Of a stretch of 64,000 nucleotides of DNA, positions 34,359 through 48,109 are shown piece by piece. Source of the DNA: Mantis religiosa. Taxonomy: Eukaryota > Arthropoda > Insecta > Mantodea > Mantidae. The stretch covers positions 15,368,306 to 15,432,305 of the forward strand of contig CM060950.1 of NCBI GenBank assembly GCA_030765055.1. The letters are read 5' to 3'. Each line of letters opens with the position of its first letter. The first letter of the stretch is position 1. A program made the translations under genes and the position numbers. Below the pieces are notes generated by a model. It was not told the DNA's origin. It made no database searches and was given only the letters and a program-made list of their open reading frames with translations.

Positions 34359-35331
34359 CATTTGAAGAAAATATTTATGTGTGACAATTGAAATCGGAAA
34401 CAAGGATATCTGTACGTGTGTTATACCTTAAACTAAATTTGTTTAATAAATTCTATGTTTTAATGACACATCGTTGTTTAGGAAATTTTGTATTCCATTT
34501 AAGATGAAAATACATGAAAATATATGGAAAATACATTCAAATATAATCTAAAATGCTAAAATCTAAAGTCTCGTCTGTTGCCTTGAAAATATCTTAAAAG
34601 TGTTACAAGTTTTTAAAAATTCTCTTTAATATGTTTGTGTGCTTTATGCTTTCTCTCTGTCTTAAGAGCATAAAATCAAAGACAAAAGTGCTCAGTTAAA
34701 CACCAACCTGGATGAATAAGTTGATGCTCTTTTAAGAAAGCAACAATGAGCTCTTCCATTACATCTCACCATTCCAATTATCGTTTACATGGACAAGTAT
34801 TAAGATTGAAAAGTATTTATCATCTCAAAGGTATTTCTAATGCTTTTAAGATATTTCAAGGCAAATGAACAGGCACCTGAATTAGATATCATTTCGGTAT
34901 ATTTTGGATAATTGGTACATCTGTAATCTAAAACAAGAATTTCCTAAAGTCATTAAAGCACAGAATTAATTAAAACATATTTATGTTTAGAGAGAACGCT
35001 CTTTGAGGTGCCCATTCTTTTTTGCAATTTGAATTTTCAGATAGTTATACTTCTTTCAAATAAGAAATCATTATTTGTTTTTTATTGTGTCTTGGCCATG
35101 CCACAAACGTTTATCGCAATAACATGATGTAGACAGAAGTACAGGGATAATAAATATTAGAGCAAGTAATGAAAGTCATATAAATGTAGATGTCAACTTG
35201 TGTTTGGAGTACAACTGACAAATAATCTTGAAAAACCCAATTGATTTATAATTAATTAAGTTCAACTTATGTATTGTTTATGTACTTAACAAGTTTATCT
35301 GCCACATAAATATTAGATAAAGAAGTTAAGA
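34359..35331. repeat. Right-hand block of unit 1, no coding content seen
   Basis: It is repeated at 44820-45802, 54210-54911 and 58690-59729. It contains no motif that I recognise. Confidence 0.55.
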
Positions 35332-35339
35332 GTAAGCTG

Positions 35340-37300
35340 GAACTGTCAATATAAACATGGGCCATTCATTGTCAGGATATCATAAATTTATTATTTCTAG
35401 TGCCATTTGTTCGAGGATATGAAGATGTTTCAGATTTTGTAAATTCATCATATAAGTGTAGATAGTGTTCAATATCAAAGAGTTGTAAGGCACTGATACT
35501 TGTTTGTAAGTTTTCTTGTAAGTAAAGAAGCTTAATTTCTGTTTGATATTTTTGTCTGTACTAAGAAAACTGTTGAGTTTTGAAATTCAGCTGTGATTTT
35601 CTTTTTTTCCTTTCATTATAAAGTAGCCTGTTTAATTTGTCATATTGTATAATGACTGCGTTTTCATTGTCAACATAAAGTCTTGGATTACTTGTTAACT
35701 TTGTTAGAGCACGCACATGAGTAATTTTGCAGCTCCAGCTATTAAACAAGGAATTTGATTTGACACAATATGAAGTTACTCTATATTTGCCGTAAAATCT
35801 CCTCACAAATTTTTAAGTTTTGTTTTAATGTACATTATGTGAAAAGTGCTTAAAGTTTGTGTAGTGCTTCTCTATTTCCTGCCTGCCAGTCTCTTAATAG
35901 TGTTAACGTTTCACAGCTTTTTTGCATATATTATCAATGTGTATTTTAATTTCCAATGTGTATTTCGTTTCCTCTGTATTAATCTCCATGACATAATTGG
36001 ATGTCCAATTTGTTAATATTATCAAAGATTGCTGTGCTACATTTATTATCTCCTGACTTTGACTTATCGGTTTATAATTCTATAACACGACTTACATCTG
36101 CAGCCATTAAGACTTTTGATTGTATTTCTTGTAATTAAAAATTTGGTACTAAGGATACCACCTTGAGGTATACCACGGTGTGTCTGGTGGTATTTTGAAA
36201 ATTTATCACTATATCTGTGGCAAAAGAGTTGGATAACGAGTTTACCGCTCCAATGTAACATTTTTCCATGGATTTCTAAAATTTTAGGTTTATTGAGCAG
36301 TTTGTAGCCCCAAATACAATCATAAGCTCCTTGAAAGTCAATAAATATTCCAAGAGCGTCTTTGCTTTTATTCAATGCCTCTTAATGCCTTGAATAAGAC
36401 TTAAAATCTCTTCATTTGTTCAATGGTATTTACTAAATCCTGCTTGTTTTGTTCAAATTAGCTGATTATTTTCTAGAAACCAATTTCATCAGCTGGAAAC
36501 CTTTTTCTATGATATTTGCTTATGTTTTAAATGCCATTGGACAATAACTTAAAAAATTAACTGCTTGTTTGCTTGGTTTCAAAATAGGTACTATTATTTC
36601 TTTCTTCCATTCATCTAATTCATCTATTCTATAAGAAGCTACAGAGATTTATGAGTCTTTAATTTTCCTTTTTGTCCTAGGTGATTAATGCATCCTGCAT
36701 GTGTATTATCAGGACATTGAGGACTTTTTGTTTTAAGTTATTATTTACAATGTTAAACTCTTCAATATTATATTCCTTATTAAGTATAGGATATTCAAGT
36801 TTAATGGTTGATTTTATATATTCCTCATTGCTTTTCTGCAAAATTTTTGTTCTCTTTTATTATTAGCAGATAATTTAATGTGTTAGTGTAGTATATATTA
36901 AATTTATTAACTATTTCATGGTCATTTGTAATTGTTTTATTGTTATAAATAAAAGGTATTTAGGGATTGTTTTTCTTGTTTTCTAAGCTATGTAAAATAT
37001 GTATGCTTTTAGTTAATAGTTTCTATAAAGCAAGCTCTGCAGACAGTTATTAAGACGTTCTCTTTCAGTGCTGTAAATTTCATTTTTGAACTGAGGAATC
37101 AATTTTCCAAAATTTGGTAATTTTTTTTTTTTTGGATCTTTACTGGTTTTTGCTATGGACCAAGTAACAAACTTTGAAATGGCACCAATGTATAATTTGA
37201 TAAAGAAGTTCATAATTCTACCACCAGGGAGAACAGAGCAGACAACAGCAAATCCAACAACAGATGATAAAGAGAGCAGCAATTTTAAAAATTGAGGCAA
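35340..37300 (-). pseudogene. LINE-A copy, unit 2
   Basis: The best RT core of the family lies at 36064-36375: ALGIFIDFQGAYDCIWGYKL (motif A), SDKFSKYHQTHRGIPQGGIL (motif B with PQG). A linker with PWW then a stop then NYELLYQ lies near 37230, and CLQSLLYRNY near 37020. The C-terminal region at 35561-35806 has RVTSYCVKSNSLFNS and LTSNPRLYVDNE. RNase H is cut at its first Asp. The YxDD box could not be located and may be deleted. Confidence 0.82.
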
Positions 37301-37594
37301 AGGCTTCTGAAACTAGTGCCTCATAGAATAAAAATCTAAGCGTGAGATTGTCAAATATCACAACAAAGAACTTTTACAGTTCATATAGTTAAAGCAACAT
37401 TCTCCTTGAACAGTTTTACAAGTAGTATGCCTAAATGGTAACTGTGCTAAGCCCCAGCTTTCCATTTGATGCTTTCCATATTTATGAGGTATTTATCTTT
37501 AGCTACATACCATAAAATTTGTGGTGGCTTGACATACCATAGCTGATACTGTAGCTGATAGAGATACTTTGATAAGAACCTATCTTTTCCTTAC

Positions 37595-38622
37595 CTCCTA
37601 CTTGGAGGCTTATGGCTGATCTTTCACACTGAATACTGATGTTGCTGCGGAGGTGTTGTTGGCAGTGCTTGTGTTTTTGCTGGGAATACTACTTGCAACT
37701 CCCTCTTTGGTATTGGTGATGGAGGTGTCGCTCTTCCAATAGCTTCAGCCAGTTTTACCTGACTGGTTGAAGGAAATGGATAAAAGGTTGCCTGAGAAGA
37801 GAACAAATCAGTAATTTTGTAGGAGTTGTTAATTACTTAGATGTGAGTGCACGAACACATTTACAATGCAACGCATTACATTCATTTGAATGTAACCAGT
37901 TTTACCTACATATCTTTGAGAAAATTTAACTTGGAACTAAGCAAGTAGATACTCATCAAAGTACATAATATTTTTTAATTTGGTGATATCTGTTACACTG
38001 ATGAAACATTTGCCTTAAAATCTAAACATGTGTGAGTTGTGAATATCAAGTTACCTAAGTGTGTTGTGAATGTTTGTTCCAAATAAAAGTATTGTTAATC
38101 ACAGAAAGAGAAATTATTTTAGAAACAACCAAAGATGATAAAAAATATAATAGTGAAATTTAGATTTAAATGGGTCGATGAGACATTAAAATTTGTTCTA
38201 AAGAATGAAGGTTTAACGTAAGTTATTCAATGTCTATATCTTCATCCTGCAATTCCTAATTTAAAAGGTTTCCCCTCACATGCCCCAGGAATGTTATATA
38301 ATGCACAGTTTTGAGGAATTACAATATACAAATACCATTTATACATACAAAGCTGTAACATACTAAGGTTGCTATGTTGCACAGATGGATACTTCCCTTC
38401 AGCACTTAAATAATTTTAAAATACCAAACTTAAGTCAATACTTACAGTAAAATCAAGGCCCCTTTTGACATCATTAGCGAGTAGTATGTCCATATCTCAA
38501 ATTAGTGAAACACTTTCATATTCTAGATCTGTGAGCTATTCTACAATGGAAGTGCCACAGCCTGCCTTGTAGCTTCTGTGACCAATCTTCTGCATAACAT
38601 TGCTCCTGCATTCTGGAAATTC
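37595..38622 (-). pseudogene. Two-exon gene remnant of unknown function, unit 2
   Basis: Exon A is 38446-38622 (177 bases, as in unit 1) and exon B 37595-37791 (197 bases, as in unit 1), with the same donor and acceptor text (GTAAGT, GTAAGG, TCTCTTCTCAG). Exon B reads TFYPFPSTSQVKLAEAIGRA, then PPSPIPKRELQVVFPAKTQA. Equal exon lengths in units 1 and 2, while the intervening DNA drifts slightly, are compatible with a real exon structure inherited by the repeat. Confidence 0.4.
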
Positions 38623-39239
38623 CTAAAACATATAATGATTTTCCAATACCTTGTGCGGCAACTTATTTGTGTTTTTCAAATTACCATAAATAATATATGA
38701 TGAACACAAGCAGTTGACAAACTGTCAGTAATGGGCCCCAATACGTGACGGTGTTTCTGCAAAGAGCAGGTTGGAAAGTGTATATTGAATTCACGTGTGT
38801 ATTAAAATGTTCTGCTAATTAGTAGTTATATATGCACCAATTGCTTGGTTTTGCACAATTCTTCATTAACCTTGTTTTTATTTTACACGAATATAGTTTA
38901 TGTGCAGCTATGCTGCTTTCCTCTAATCCGGTTGTTTAACATGAGCTAAAATACATATGGGTCTTTTTTAAGGATGCTGCACTAATTAGTAGTTATGAAG
39001 TTTTTTGAGCAACAATTCATTAATCTTGTTTTCAATTTATGTGATTACAGTTTACGTACAGTGACAGCTGGTTTTCGGGTATGCCGTTTGGTGAACACAG
39101 GTCAAAATATCTGTTAAAAAAATGCTCTACAAATCAGCAATTATATATGTGGCACTATATTGCCTTTAGAGCACCTTTTTATAACACTACCAGAGGAGGC
39201 ACCAGAAGATTTACTAGTCAGCCACGGATTTTCCCGGTC

Positions 39240-40450
39240 TGTGTCGTTTGCCACAGTACCTAGCTTGCAGCTTATCCTGCAAAATAACTAACATGAATTT
39301 ATGTTCTGCTGAGTGTCGGTTGCGGATAAGTTTGGTGTGTGCTTTGTGTAGGGATGTTGACATGGGAGGCCCTTGAAATTCGGATGGCATTATTGTATAG
39401 CGCCTCCTCGTTTGGGAAGAAACGGTTTGCTACGCTTCACTGTTTTAATTGTGCGTTGCATAAAGCTTGAACCATCAGGGCAGTGATGCTTAGAGCAACG
39501 GGGGTGGCTTTACCCTCGAGTGTCGTAGCCTGCATCTTGTCCTATTAATAGAGCAGTGACCCAGCTTTTGCGCTTGACGGATGCCATTCACCACAGCACG
39601 GCGACAAACATTCTCTGATGGATGCATTTCGTTTAATGAAAATAAGTCCAAAGGATTACTTTGAAAAATCCGAATATAAACATTCCTAAACCTAATTCTA
39701 AGAGCAGCGCTTTCCACTTGCTCTACAATTTTTGAGTTCATCCGATGGAACGCGCTTGTGGTATCGTACTATATAATTACTGCAGAATTAATCAAATTAC
39801 ATATATTGCATTACTGCATTTCATGCATATATTTGCATTACGGTTGTAATGAAGTAAAATTCTGAAATGCCTTCAGAGCAGTGTAAAAACAAAAAACAAC
39901 CCTGCAAAGCGAAGGAATTTGTGATGAATCGCCCGGAGAGCTTTACGGTATGGTTTACTGCATCCATCGCCATAACTACAATATAACAATCGCCAAGTCT
40001 GTTCACGCTCAGTTGTTACCCATAACAATAACTGCTAGCAATAATCTTAACCAGAAGCTACTATCGCTGAACGTTTTGCACAACTCTACCTGTACCGCAG
40101 CATGTTTCGGCATATTCCATCACAAAGATGGATGACGAAACTTGGCAGCGATAAATGAATACCAGCTTTCGGTTATGTCTCACATACAATGCAGTGCTTA
40201 AAGCTATTATTGATAATAATATGTTGAGGTAACGGTATATATGTGCCCGCCATATGGGTTATAATTTTCATTATATGTAAATTTGTGTTTATGATTTATA
40301 TTACACATTTGGTTTATATAAAGCCCACACGTTATGTTAATTGTCTTTTTGAATATTTCAGTATGTCCATATTTAAAGTGCAGCTTATTCTCTCTATCCA
40401 CTTACACAAGAAACGGTACATATTATTCATCCTTTTGAATGAACATATTT
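39240..40450. repeat. Conserved middle block of unit 2 (unit 0-like)
   Basis: Homologous to 1-1065 and 28760-29710. It belongs to the subfamily lacking the extra block near 455-540. No coding motif recognised. Confidence 0.6.
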
Positions 40451-40999
40451 TAATTCTGGAGTGCTTTCTGCGTTTGTGTTCACCTTTCCCAGTATTGGAA
40501 TCGCTGGCTTGGAAAGGCTACGTATGTGGGCCAAGATGAGTGGGGCATGTTTCAGAACTGCCTTAGGGATAACTGGGAAGTCGGTTGCTTATATAGCGTG
40601 GCGTTGGTGGTGCGGATATAGACGGATATGGTTTTTCCTAAGGATAACTTTTGCAGAGTTTGGAGATATTATAGTGTGGTATTGGAGGTGTTGGCTAGGA
40701 CCACACAGGCGTGCAGGACCACCTAAAGGAAGAAGGATTTGTGCAGGACTAATTTCGAACGTAGCTTTGGCTGTTTTCTTGTGAATATGGGGCCGCAGAC
40801 CCTCAATCGCACTATGTTAGCGTCATTTTCTTAGGCGGTTGGACAACAGCATTCTGCGTGTCAGCGTAATGCGGAGTGATTTGATTTGATAAACGATATT
40901 GCAATCTTATCCAGCCTCGTCACATCCAGTGCAAATTGTGATATGATACTGGAAAATGAATCAGCTGGTATTTATTTAATCGAATTTTAATTTCCAGTC

Positions 41000-41470
41000 A
41001 TGAAGCCAAGAGAGGAAGTGGTCAATTATAGCTTTCTGCAAGGTCGAATCTAAAACTTTTATGTTCGTAGTATATTACAGTATCGTCGCTATACATATAC
41101 GAAGAAGTCATTTCCAAACAATAAATAGAGTGGCGGGGCATGACAACCGCGGATAGTACGCCAGCCTCAGTGAACCTCTCCCGGGAGGAGGTGCCGTCAA
41201 CATGGACGCAGCGGCGCCGATTTTCCACGAAATTGTGCAGCAGCGGTAGTGAATTTCGAAGGCCAGTACTCTCTCGGTGCAATTTATAAACAAGGCCGTT
41301 ATGCCAGAACCGATCAACTGCGGCTTCTAAGTCTTAAGTATCTCCAACGTTTAAGCCCTATTATCAAATTGCTTTATCACGTCATCAGCTAATTTTAAAA
41401 TTTGCAATTCTTTTGAATGTCCTTTTCGAAAGCCAAGTTGTTAATTTTAAAGTTCCGCAACCGCCGAAAC
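41000..41470 (-). pseudogene. LINE-B reverse transcriptase fragment, unit 2
   Basis: The minus frame at 41022-41282 is the most continuous LINE-B reading: STGLRNSLPLLHNFVENRRR, VHVDGTSSRERFTEAGV, degraded motif B, then SSYMYSDDTVIYYEHKSFRF with both catalytic Asp at about 41082-41096. An upstream frame has the AAVDRFWHNG motif A region (about 41310). Confidence 0.82.
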
Positions 41471-42789
41471 TTGTTTTAGAAGTCAAAAGACTTTTATACT
41501 TTTGAGCAATTTAACAACAGTATACACGAGACTAAGTTAAGTTTGGCTGGTACTTTTGCCGTGCTTGAGGAACATTATTACCTTGGGCCCTTTTCCAAGT
41601 GTTGGGGAAGTTGCTTTGCTGAAAACAGTCGTTAAACATCTTGGGTGAATTAAAATATGTCTTGTGTGATCAGCTAGTCCAGCGCGTCATTTGCCAATAT
41701 TAGCAGGGTGTCAAGGCCCCGACTTCTAGTCGGATGGAACATCACTCAATGTGCTCTAGGACAACAGGGAGGGAAAACAGGTGTGAGGGATCGGGATTTT
41801 CACCGAGATGAGCTCTACCGTACTTCCCTGTCGGACGATTCCATGAGGCAATGGGTGACGTAACTTGGCAACGCCAAATCAATAACAGCGTTGGGGTGTG
41901 TCTCGCAGAACACGAGAGTGCGAATAATGCACTTATTAAAACAAAAAGGCATGTTCTGCTGACGACTTCATAATTATACACCCTCCTTTACTATTGTAGG
42001 ACAAATGACAGCATTTCTCAAATAAGCGATTTAACTAGACCTAAATATGTAAAACTGTCTTGGAAATATTGTATTTCAAGCCTAAAAATACAGAATATGT
42101 GCTCCGTGTCCTTACATAGAGTGCAAAACACAAGACAGTCACCGCTAGAAATTGTTCTACAAGAAATAATAATAAGGAATAATGGAACTTTAGATGAAAT
42201 ATTCCTATGGAACTTTTTGGGGGAATTTTGTAACTTTTGTATCCAATATTTACGTGGCAGAAGAATTATATAAGGAAATAAAGTGTAGATAAGTTAAACT
42301 TAATTAATTATAAATCAATTGCACTACTGAAGACTACTTGTCAGTTGTACTCAAACAAAATTTGACATCTACAGCTATACGACCTCCTTAACTCGCTCTA
42401 ATAATTATTAGTGCTGTAGATAGGTCAAAATGTTTAATCTATTACCCGCGTTATTTAATCGATTAATATATCGATTAATTGAGATGTTATCTGTTCGAAA
42501 ATTAGATGTAAGGTTATATTAAGTACTTAATACTCTCTATATTTAATTATTTATGAAACTTCTGAATATTTAGATTTAAATCTTGTTTTGCATCAAGTGC
42601 ACCTGCTTTATATATGTATTGCAGTAGATCTACAATATTTTTGTAAGTAATTATTTAGTAGCGTATTATATCAATATGAAACTGACATGCAAATAACAGT
42701 TTACATGAAAGCTAACTTAGTCATTATTGTTTCATCCAGGATTTAGAACATGTAAGTACATTCTCATGCTTTCAGTTATGTGGTGCTGT

Positions 42790-44470
42790 TCCTTTGGTGA
42801 CAATATTGTCTGCATCACTGAAAACACATTCACATAGATCCGATTTAGCTGGTACATATAACTTCTTCGTTATTGATGATTTGTGTTTTTTTAATTTTTA
42901 CGTCCTCCAACGTTAGGTCATATCGGACGGTGAATGAAATAGGTGAAATGATGCTCAAATGTGTCCAGGGTCCATGGAGCTTACAGCTACCCGACACTCG
43001 TCTGTAAAGATAAGGGAAAACCCGGAAAAAGACTTTATCCAAGTAACTCAGCCTGACCCAGATTCAAACTCGGGACCTCTTGAACGGGAGGCAGACATGC
43101 TACCATCTACGCTACTGAGGCGGGCTTGGCTGAAATGGATGAAAGAATTTGCTACTGAATAGAATGTGTCTTCCCCTTCGTGCTTACCACAGAGTTTCTG
43201 AAAGCTTTTTCCATACTAATTCTTTTGCGCCATTTGGAAGACATTTCAAGGATTTGAATGTCGGATGGAGAGTTTTAACTGGTTTGTACATTTGTAATTT
43301 AGGCCAGCTATTAATTCTTTCTGTTAACTCTTCAACAAGAGTACTTTTGAACCTGAACACATACAGAGAATCTGAATCATCGACTTTGAGAATTAACCTT
43401 ACATAAGTCATTGCAGATAGCACAACACATGCTACGACGTATTTAGATCCCCCAAGAAAACCACAAATATCCAGTCAAGGTTTCAGACATTCAAACACAC
43501 TTTGTGTTATTTCCCATTCGATTTCAGTTAACGGAATAATAATTGAAGGTGGGCTATTTAATATATCAACCTTTCTCTTAGCTGTGTAAGGACTTTGAAA
43601 CATAATACAAGTACTGTTCAATCGGGTTACTACGTCTTGTTTTAATTTACCTTGTGGAATATTCTGATCGTTCAACTTCTTAGACAGTTCATTTTCTAGG
43701 TACGTACTCTGTTTAAGGTGCCTTTCTGTTTTCCTTCATGTGCTAAGGATATCTATAGAAGCACTTTCAGTCGCCTAATTGAAACTTTATTTTAAAGTAT
43801 GAGCAGAGCACCTAATACTGTCATATTTTGATTTGTCAATATCAAGTACAATATTCCTAGCATTGTCTGTACAAAGTGCAACTTCTCTATTTTGCAAGCA
43901 CTAATCATTTACATCCTGTTCGGGCTGATTAGTACAAGTGATTGCACTGTGGTTTTCATTTACCTTTTTCACTGGCAACGTAGCACTGCAGAGCTCCCAG
44001 TTAGAATCAATTCAGTGGACAGTAAAACCTAAGTAACTTTGATTCGCTACTGAAGTTCAGAAATCCCGGGTTAAGCTAACATATTCCACATAGCTTAGAT
44101 CTTTAAATATCGTACAACTTCTCAATTCGTCTACTTACAACATCTTTTGATTGTAGACTATACGAAAAACCTCTTTTAATCCTTCATCTGAAACAATATT
44201 GATAAGTCGGCTATCCTTTACTATCCATTTTACGATTTTATTCGTTAATTGAGCTTCTTTGATGGAAGAAATCGGTTTGGCTATGAAATTATTTACATTG
44301 GACTGCGATGCCTCAGGAACAGTTAAAGATGACTCGTTAGCACTTTCAAATGGATGGGTGTGTTTGAAATGTTAATTCAAAATACTAGGGCTGCCACTAT
44401 AACTAACTGATTTCCCTTAAATTTTACAAAATCAATTGTGAATTCACTTAAGACATGGGCGCTAGTTGTT
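42790..44470 (-). pseudogene. BED-type hAT transposase remnant, unit 2
   Basis: Readable segments high to low: HFKHTHPFESANESS (BED end), VNNFIAKPISSIKEAQL with KIVKWIVKDSRLINIVSDEG, TSVANQSYLGFTVH, IDSNWELCSATLPVKK, VALCTDNARNIVLDI, CSAHTLK, QGKLKQDVVTRLNSTCIMFQ (43475-43675), LTEIEWEITQSVFECLKP, then LHPTFKSLKCLPNGAKELVW (43184-43423), and after the SINE-2, ECVFSDADNIVTKG (about 42790-42840). This covers most of a ZBED-like hAT transposase. Several stops and the SINE make it non-functional. Confidence 0.85.
42880..43134 (-). mobile_element. SINE-2, full-length copy in hAT, unit 2
   Basis: It matches the unit 1 copy. Flanks are ATTGATGA (42872-42879) and ATGGATGA (43135-43142), the same target duplication with one later substitution. 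Confidence 0.83.
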
Positions 44471-44533
44471 GCCTTTCAAATTTCATTCCCCTGGCAAAGT
44501 CACAGGCACAGTAAACAGCAAATAATGAATTTC

Positions 44534-44804
44534 TGATAGATAGAGTCAACATGAAAAATTCAATGCCATGGCCTTTTTTTTTACTTTCTACCGGGGAAAT
44601 ACACGAGTCAAATGGAGAATTTAATGTCAGCACGGCACGTTGGCCGTGGTAGCTCAATGGGTTAGAGCGACGGGATGGAAACCAGGAGGTCCCTGGTTCA
44701 AATCCCGGCCATTGCATTGATCTCTGCGTGTTGACTATCTATCAAATAACTTAGCCTATATACGGCTAGTGTGGAGAAATGGTTTATTTCCAACAATTAA
44801 CAAA
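44534..44804 (+). mobile_element. SINE-1 with inverted 5' tail fragment, unit 2
   Basis: The same insertion as in unit 1. The left duplication AAATAATGAATTTC (44520-44533) is kept and the right one is AAACAATGAATTTC (44805-44818). The tRNA-like head is at about 44643-44716, with a longer T-run at the inversion junction (TTTTTTTTTAC) than in unit 1. Confidence 0.85.
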
Positions 44805-45809
44805 AACAATGAATTTCCATTTGAAGAAAGTATTTATTAGTGACAATTGAAATCGGAAACAAGGATATCTGTAAGTGTGTTATCTTTAAAACTAAATTTG
44901 TTTTTATAAATTCTGTGTTTTAATGACATTTGCATCGTTGTTTAGGAAATTTGGTATTCCATTTAAGATGAAAATATATGAAAATTTATTCAAAATACAT
45001 TCAAATAAAATCTAAAATCTAAATTCTCGTTCTGTTGCCTTGAAAATATCTTAAAAGTGTTACAAGTTTTTAAAAATTCTCTTTAATATGTTTGTGTGCT
45101 TTATGCTTTCTCTCTGTCTTAAGATCATAAATCCAAAGACAAAAATGCTCAGTTAAACACCAACCTAGATGAATAAGTTGATGCTCTTTTAAGAAAGCAA
45201 CAATGAGCTCTCCCATTATATCTCACCATCCCAATTATCGTTTACATGGACAAGTATTAAGTTTGAAAAATATCTATCATCTCAAAGGTACTTCTAATGC
45301 TTTTAAGATATTTTAAGGCAAATTAACAGGCATCTGAATTACATACCATTTCGACATATTTTGTATAATTGGTACATCTGTAATCTAAAATAGAATTTCC
45401 TAAACAATGGTATAGTTGTCATTAAAGCACAGAATTTATTAAAACATATTTATGTTTAGAAAGAACGCTCTTTGAGGTACCTATTCTTTTTTGCAATTTG
45501 AAATTTTAGATGGTTATACTTTGTTCAAATAAGAAGTCATTATTTGTTTTTTATTGTGACCTGGCCATGCCACAAACGTTTATCGCAATAACATGAAGTA
45601 GACAGAAGAACAGGGATAATAATGATTAGAGCAAGTAATGAAAGTCACATAAATCTAGATCTCAACTTGTGTTTGGAGTACACTGAGAAGTAATCTTGAA
45701 TAGCCCAATTGATTCATAATTAAATAAGTTCAACTTATGTATAGTTTATGTACTATTCTAATTTATCTGCCACATAAATATTAGATAAAAGGGTTAAGAG
45801 TAAGCTGGA

Positions 45810-46520
45810 AATGTCAATATATCAATATGTCATTGTCAAGATATCATAAATTTATTAGTTCTAGTTTATTATTTGTTTCAGGACATATAAGGATGTTTCA
45901 TATTTTGAAAATTCATCATATAAGTGTACACATTGTTCAATATCAAACAGTTTTAAAGCCTTGATACTTGTTGGTAAGTTTTATTGTAATTAAAGAAACT
46001 GAATTTTTGTTTGATATTTTCGTTTGTACTAAGAGAAGTTTGTTGAGATTTGAACTTCAGCTGTAGTTTTCTTTTTTTCCAGTCATTATAAAGTAGCCTG
46101 TTTAATTTTTCATATTGTATAATGACTGCTTTTTCATTGTCAACATCAAGTCTTGGATTACTTGCTAACTTTTGTAGAGCACCCACATGAGTAATTTGGC
46201 AGCTCCAGCTATTAAACAAAGAAATTGATTTTATACAATATGAAGTTACTCTATATTTGCAGTAAGATGTCTTCACAAATTTTTAAGTTTTGGTTTAATG
46301 TACATTATGTGAAAAGTGCTTAAATTTGTGTAGTGCTTCTCTATTTCAGGTGTGCCAGTCTCTTAATAGTGGTGACGTTTCCCAGCTTTTTTTGCATATA
46401 CTATCAATGTGTATTTTCCAAGCTGATTTTGTATGAAAAACAATAGTTCATATTTCGTTTCCTCTCTCTTAATTTCCATGAAATTATTGGAAGTCCAATT
46501 TTGTAATATTATCAAAGACT
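45810..46520 (-). pseudogene. LINE-A C-terminal fragment, unit 3
   Basis: The frame at 45953-46276 reads KYRVTSYCIKSISLFNSWSC and LASNPRLDVDNEKAVIIQYE, the region between RT thumb and RNase H. RT motifs A and B are deleted. It ends on the left in the truncated RNase H. Confidence 0.75.
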
Positions 46521-46529
46521 GCTGTGATA

Positions 46530-47588
46530 CATTTGGTGTTGCTGGCAGTGCTTGTGTTATTGCTGGGGATACCACTTGCAACATTCTCTTTGGTATTGGT
46601 GAATAACTTTAGCCAGCTTTATCTGACTGTTGGAGGAGAGTGGATAAAGGGTTGCCTGAGAAGAGAACAGATAAGTAATGCGTAAAACTTGTTAATTATT
46701 TTGATGAGAGTTAATGAACACGCTTACAATGCTGTGCATTAGATTCATTTGAATGTAGCCAGTTTTACCTACATATTTAAACAAAGTGTAACTTGGAACT
46801 AAATAAATAGATACTCATAGAGTTAAAAAATATTTTTAAATCTTATGATACTTTTTACACCAATGAAATATTTACCTTAAAATTAAAACATGCGTGAATT
46901 GCAAATATCAAGTGATCTAAGTGTGTTGTGAACGCTCCTCCCAAATAAAAGTACTACATCTCACAGAAAGAGGAATTATTTTATAAACTATCAAAGATGA
47001 TGAAAAATATGGTAGATGAAATTTAAATTTAAATGTGTGGATGAAACATTTAAATTTTTCTAAGAAAAGCATGTTTAAATAAAGTTATTTAATGCCCATA
47101 ACAATGAATATATGCGCATAATGATGAAAAATATAATAGTGAAATTTAAATGGGTAGATGATGCAGTCGAATTTTTTCTAAATAAGGCATGTTTATATAA
47201 TGCCCATATCTTCATCCTACAATTCCTAATTTGAAAGGTTTCCGCTTATTTGACTAATGGCTGGAGTGTCACTTTGTGCACAGTTTTGAGGCATTACAAT
47301 AACAAATACCATTTATAGATACAAAACTGTAACATACATAATGTACTTAAATAATTAACATACTTAAATACTTTTAAAATAACAAACTTAAATCAATACC
47401 TACAGTAAAATCAAGGCTCCCTTTCACATCATTAACGAGTAGTATGACCATATCTCCAATTAGCTAAACAAGTTCACATTCTAGCTCTGTAAGCTATTCT
47501 ACAGTGGAAGTGAGACAGCCAGCCTTGGGGCTACTGTAACCAAGAGCCTTGACTTCTTCATAACACTGCTCTTCCGTTCTGCAAATTC
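46530..47588 (-). pseudogene. Gene remnant of unknown function, unit 3
   Basis: Exon A at 47404-47588 gives the clearest reading: ICRTEEQCYEEVKALGYSSP, then KAGCLTSTVE, stop, LTELECELV, stop, LIGDMVILLVNDVKGSLDFT. Acceptor ATTATTTGTTTTAG is kept; the donor is GTAGGT. Exon B (about 46530-46655) is truncated by the LINE-A deletion. Apart from two amber stops the frame is open, more so than in units 1 and 2. Confidence 0.4.
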
Positions 47589-48109
47589 CTAAAACAAATA
47601 ATGATTTACTAATGATTTACTAATACGTTGTGCAGCTCATTTGTGTGTTTCAAGTTACCATAAATAATATATGATGAACACAGGCATTCCACAGACCGTT
47701 AGGACTGAGCCGCATTGCAGCAATACACTCATGGTGTTTCTGCGATGGGCAGGCTGGAAAATATGTACTAAATTCAATTCTGTATTAAAAATCCTCTGCT
47801 AATTAGTTAGTTACCACGCGTTAAGATATTTCGGCGTGTGTTTTAAAAATTCTGTACTTAGTAGTTATGAAGGCTTTTGAGTAGCAATTCATTAATCTTG
47901 TTTTCAATTTATTTGATAATAGTCTACGTACAGTGACAGCATGCCGTTTGGTGAACATTGGTTAAAATATTTTTTTTTTTAAAAATGCTCTAGAAATCAG
48001 CAATCCTGTATGCAGCTTTTGCTTGTTTTTTGAGCGATATTTTATAACACTACCAGAAGAGGCACCAGAGGATTTACTAGTCAGCCAGCGATTTTTCCGG
48101 TCCGTGTCA

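Larger units (their letters stand above)
24793..35331. repeat. Compound tandem repeat, unit 1 (about 10.5 kb)
   Basis: It runs from the GTAAGCTGGAAC landmark to the next occurrence at 35332. Offsets of shared landmarks to unit 2 are consistently 10455-10535 bases: the spliced-gene block at 27111 versus 37595, LINE-B at 30606 versus 41082, SINE-2 at 32423 versus 42880, SINE-1 at 34077 versus 44534. Contents on the minus strand are LINE-A, exon-like blocks, the unit 0-like block, LINE-B and hAT. LINE-A continues leftwards past the boundary into unique sequence. Confidence 0.85.
35332..45802. repeat. Compound tandem repeat, unit 2 (about 10.5 kb)
   Basis: It is the closest relative of unit 1, with the same hAT, SINE-2 and SINE-1 insertions at the same positions. 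Its left boundary falls inside LINE-A RNase H (HVYIDSSS on the minus strand, about 35345-35365), directly following the right-hand block of unit 1. Confidence 0.85.
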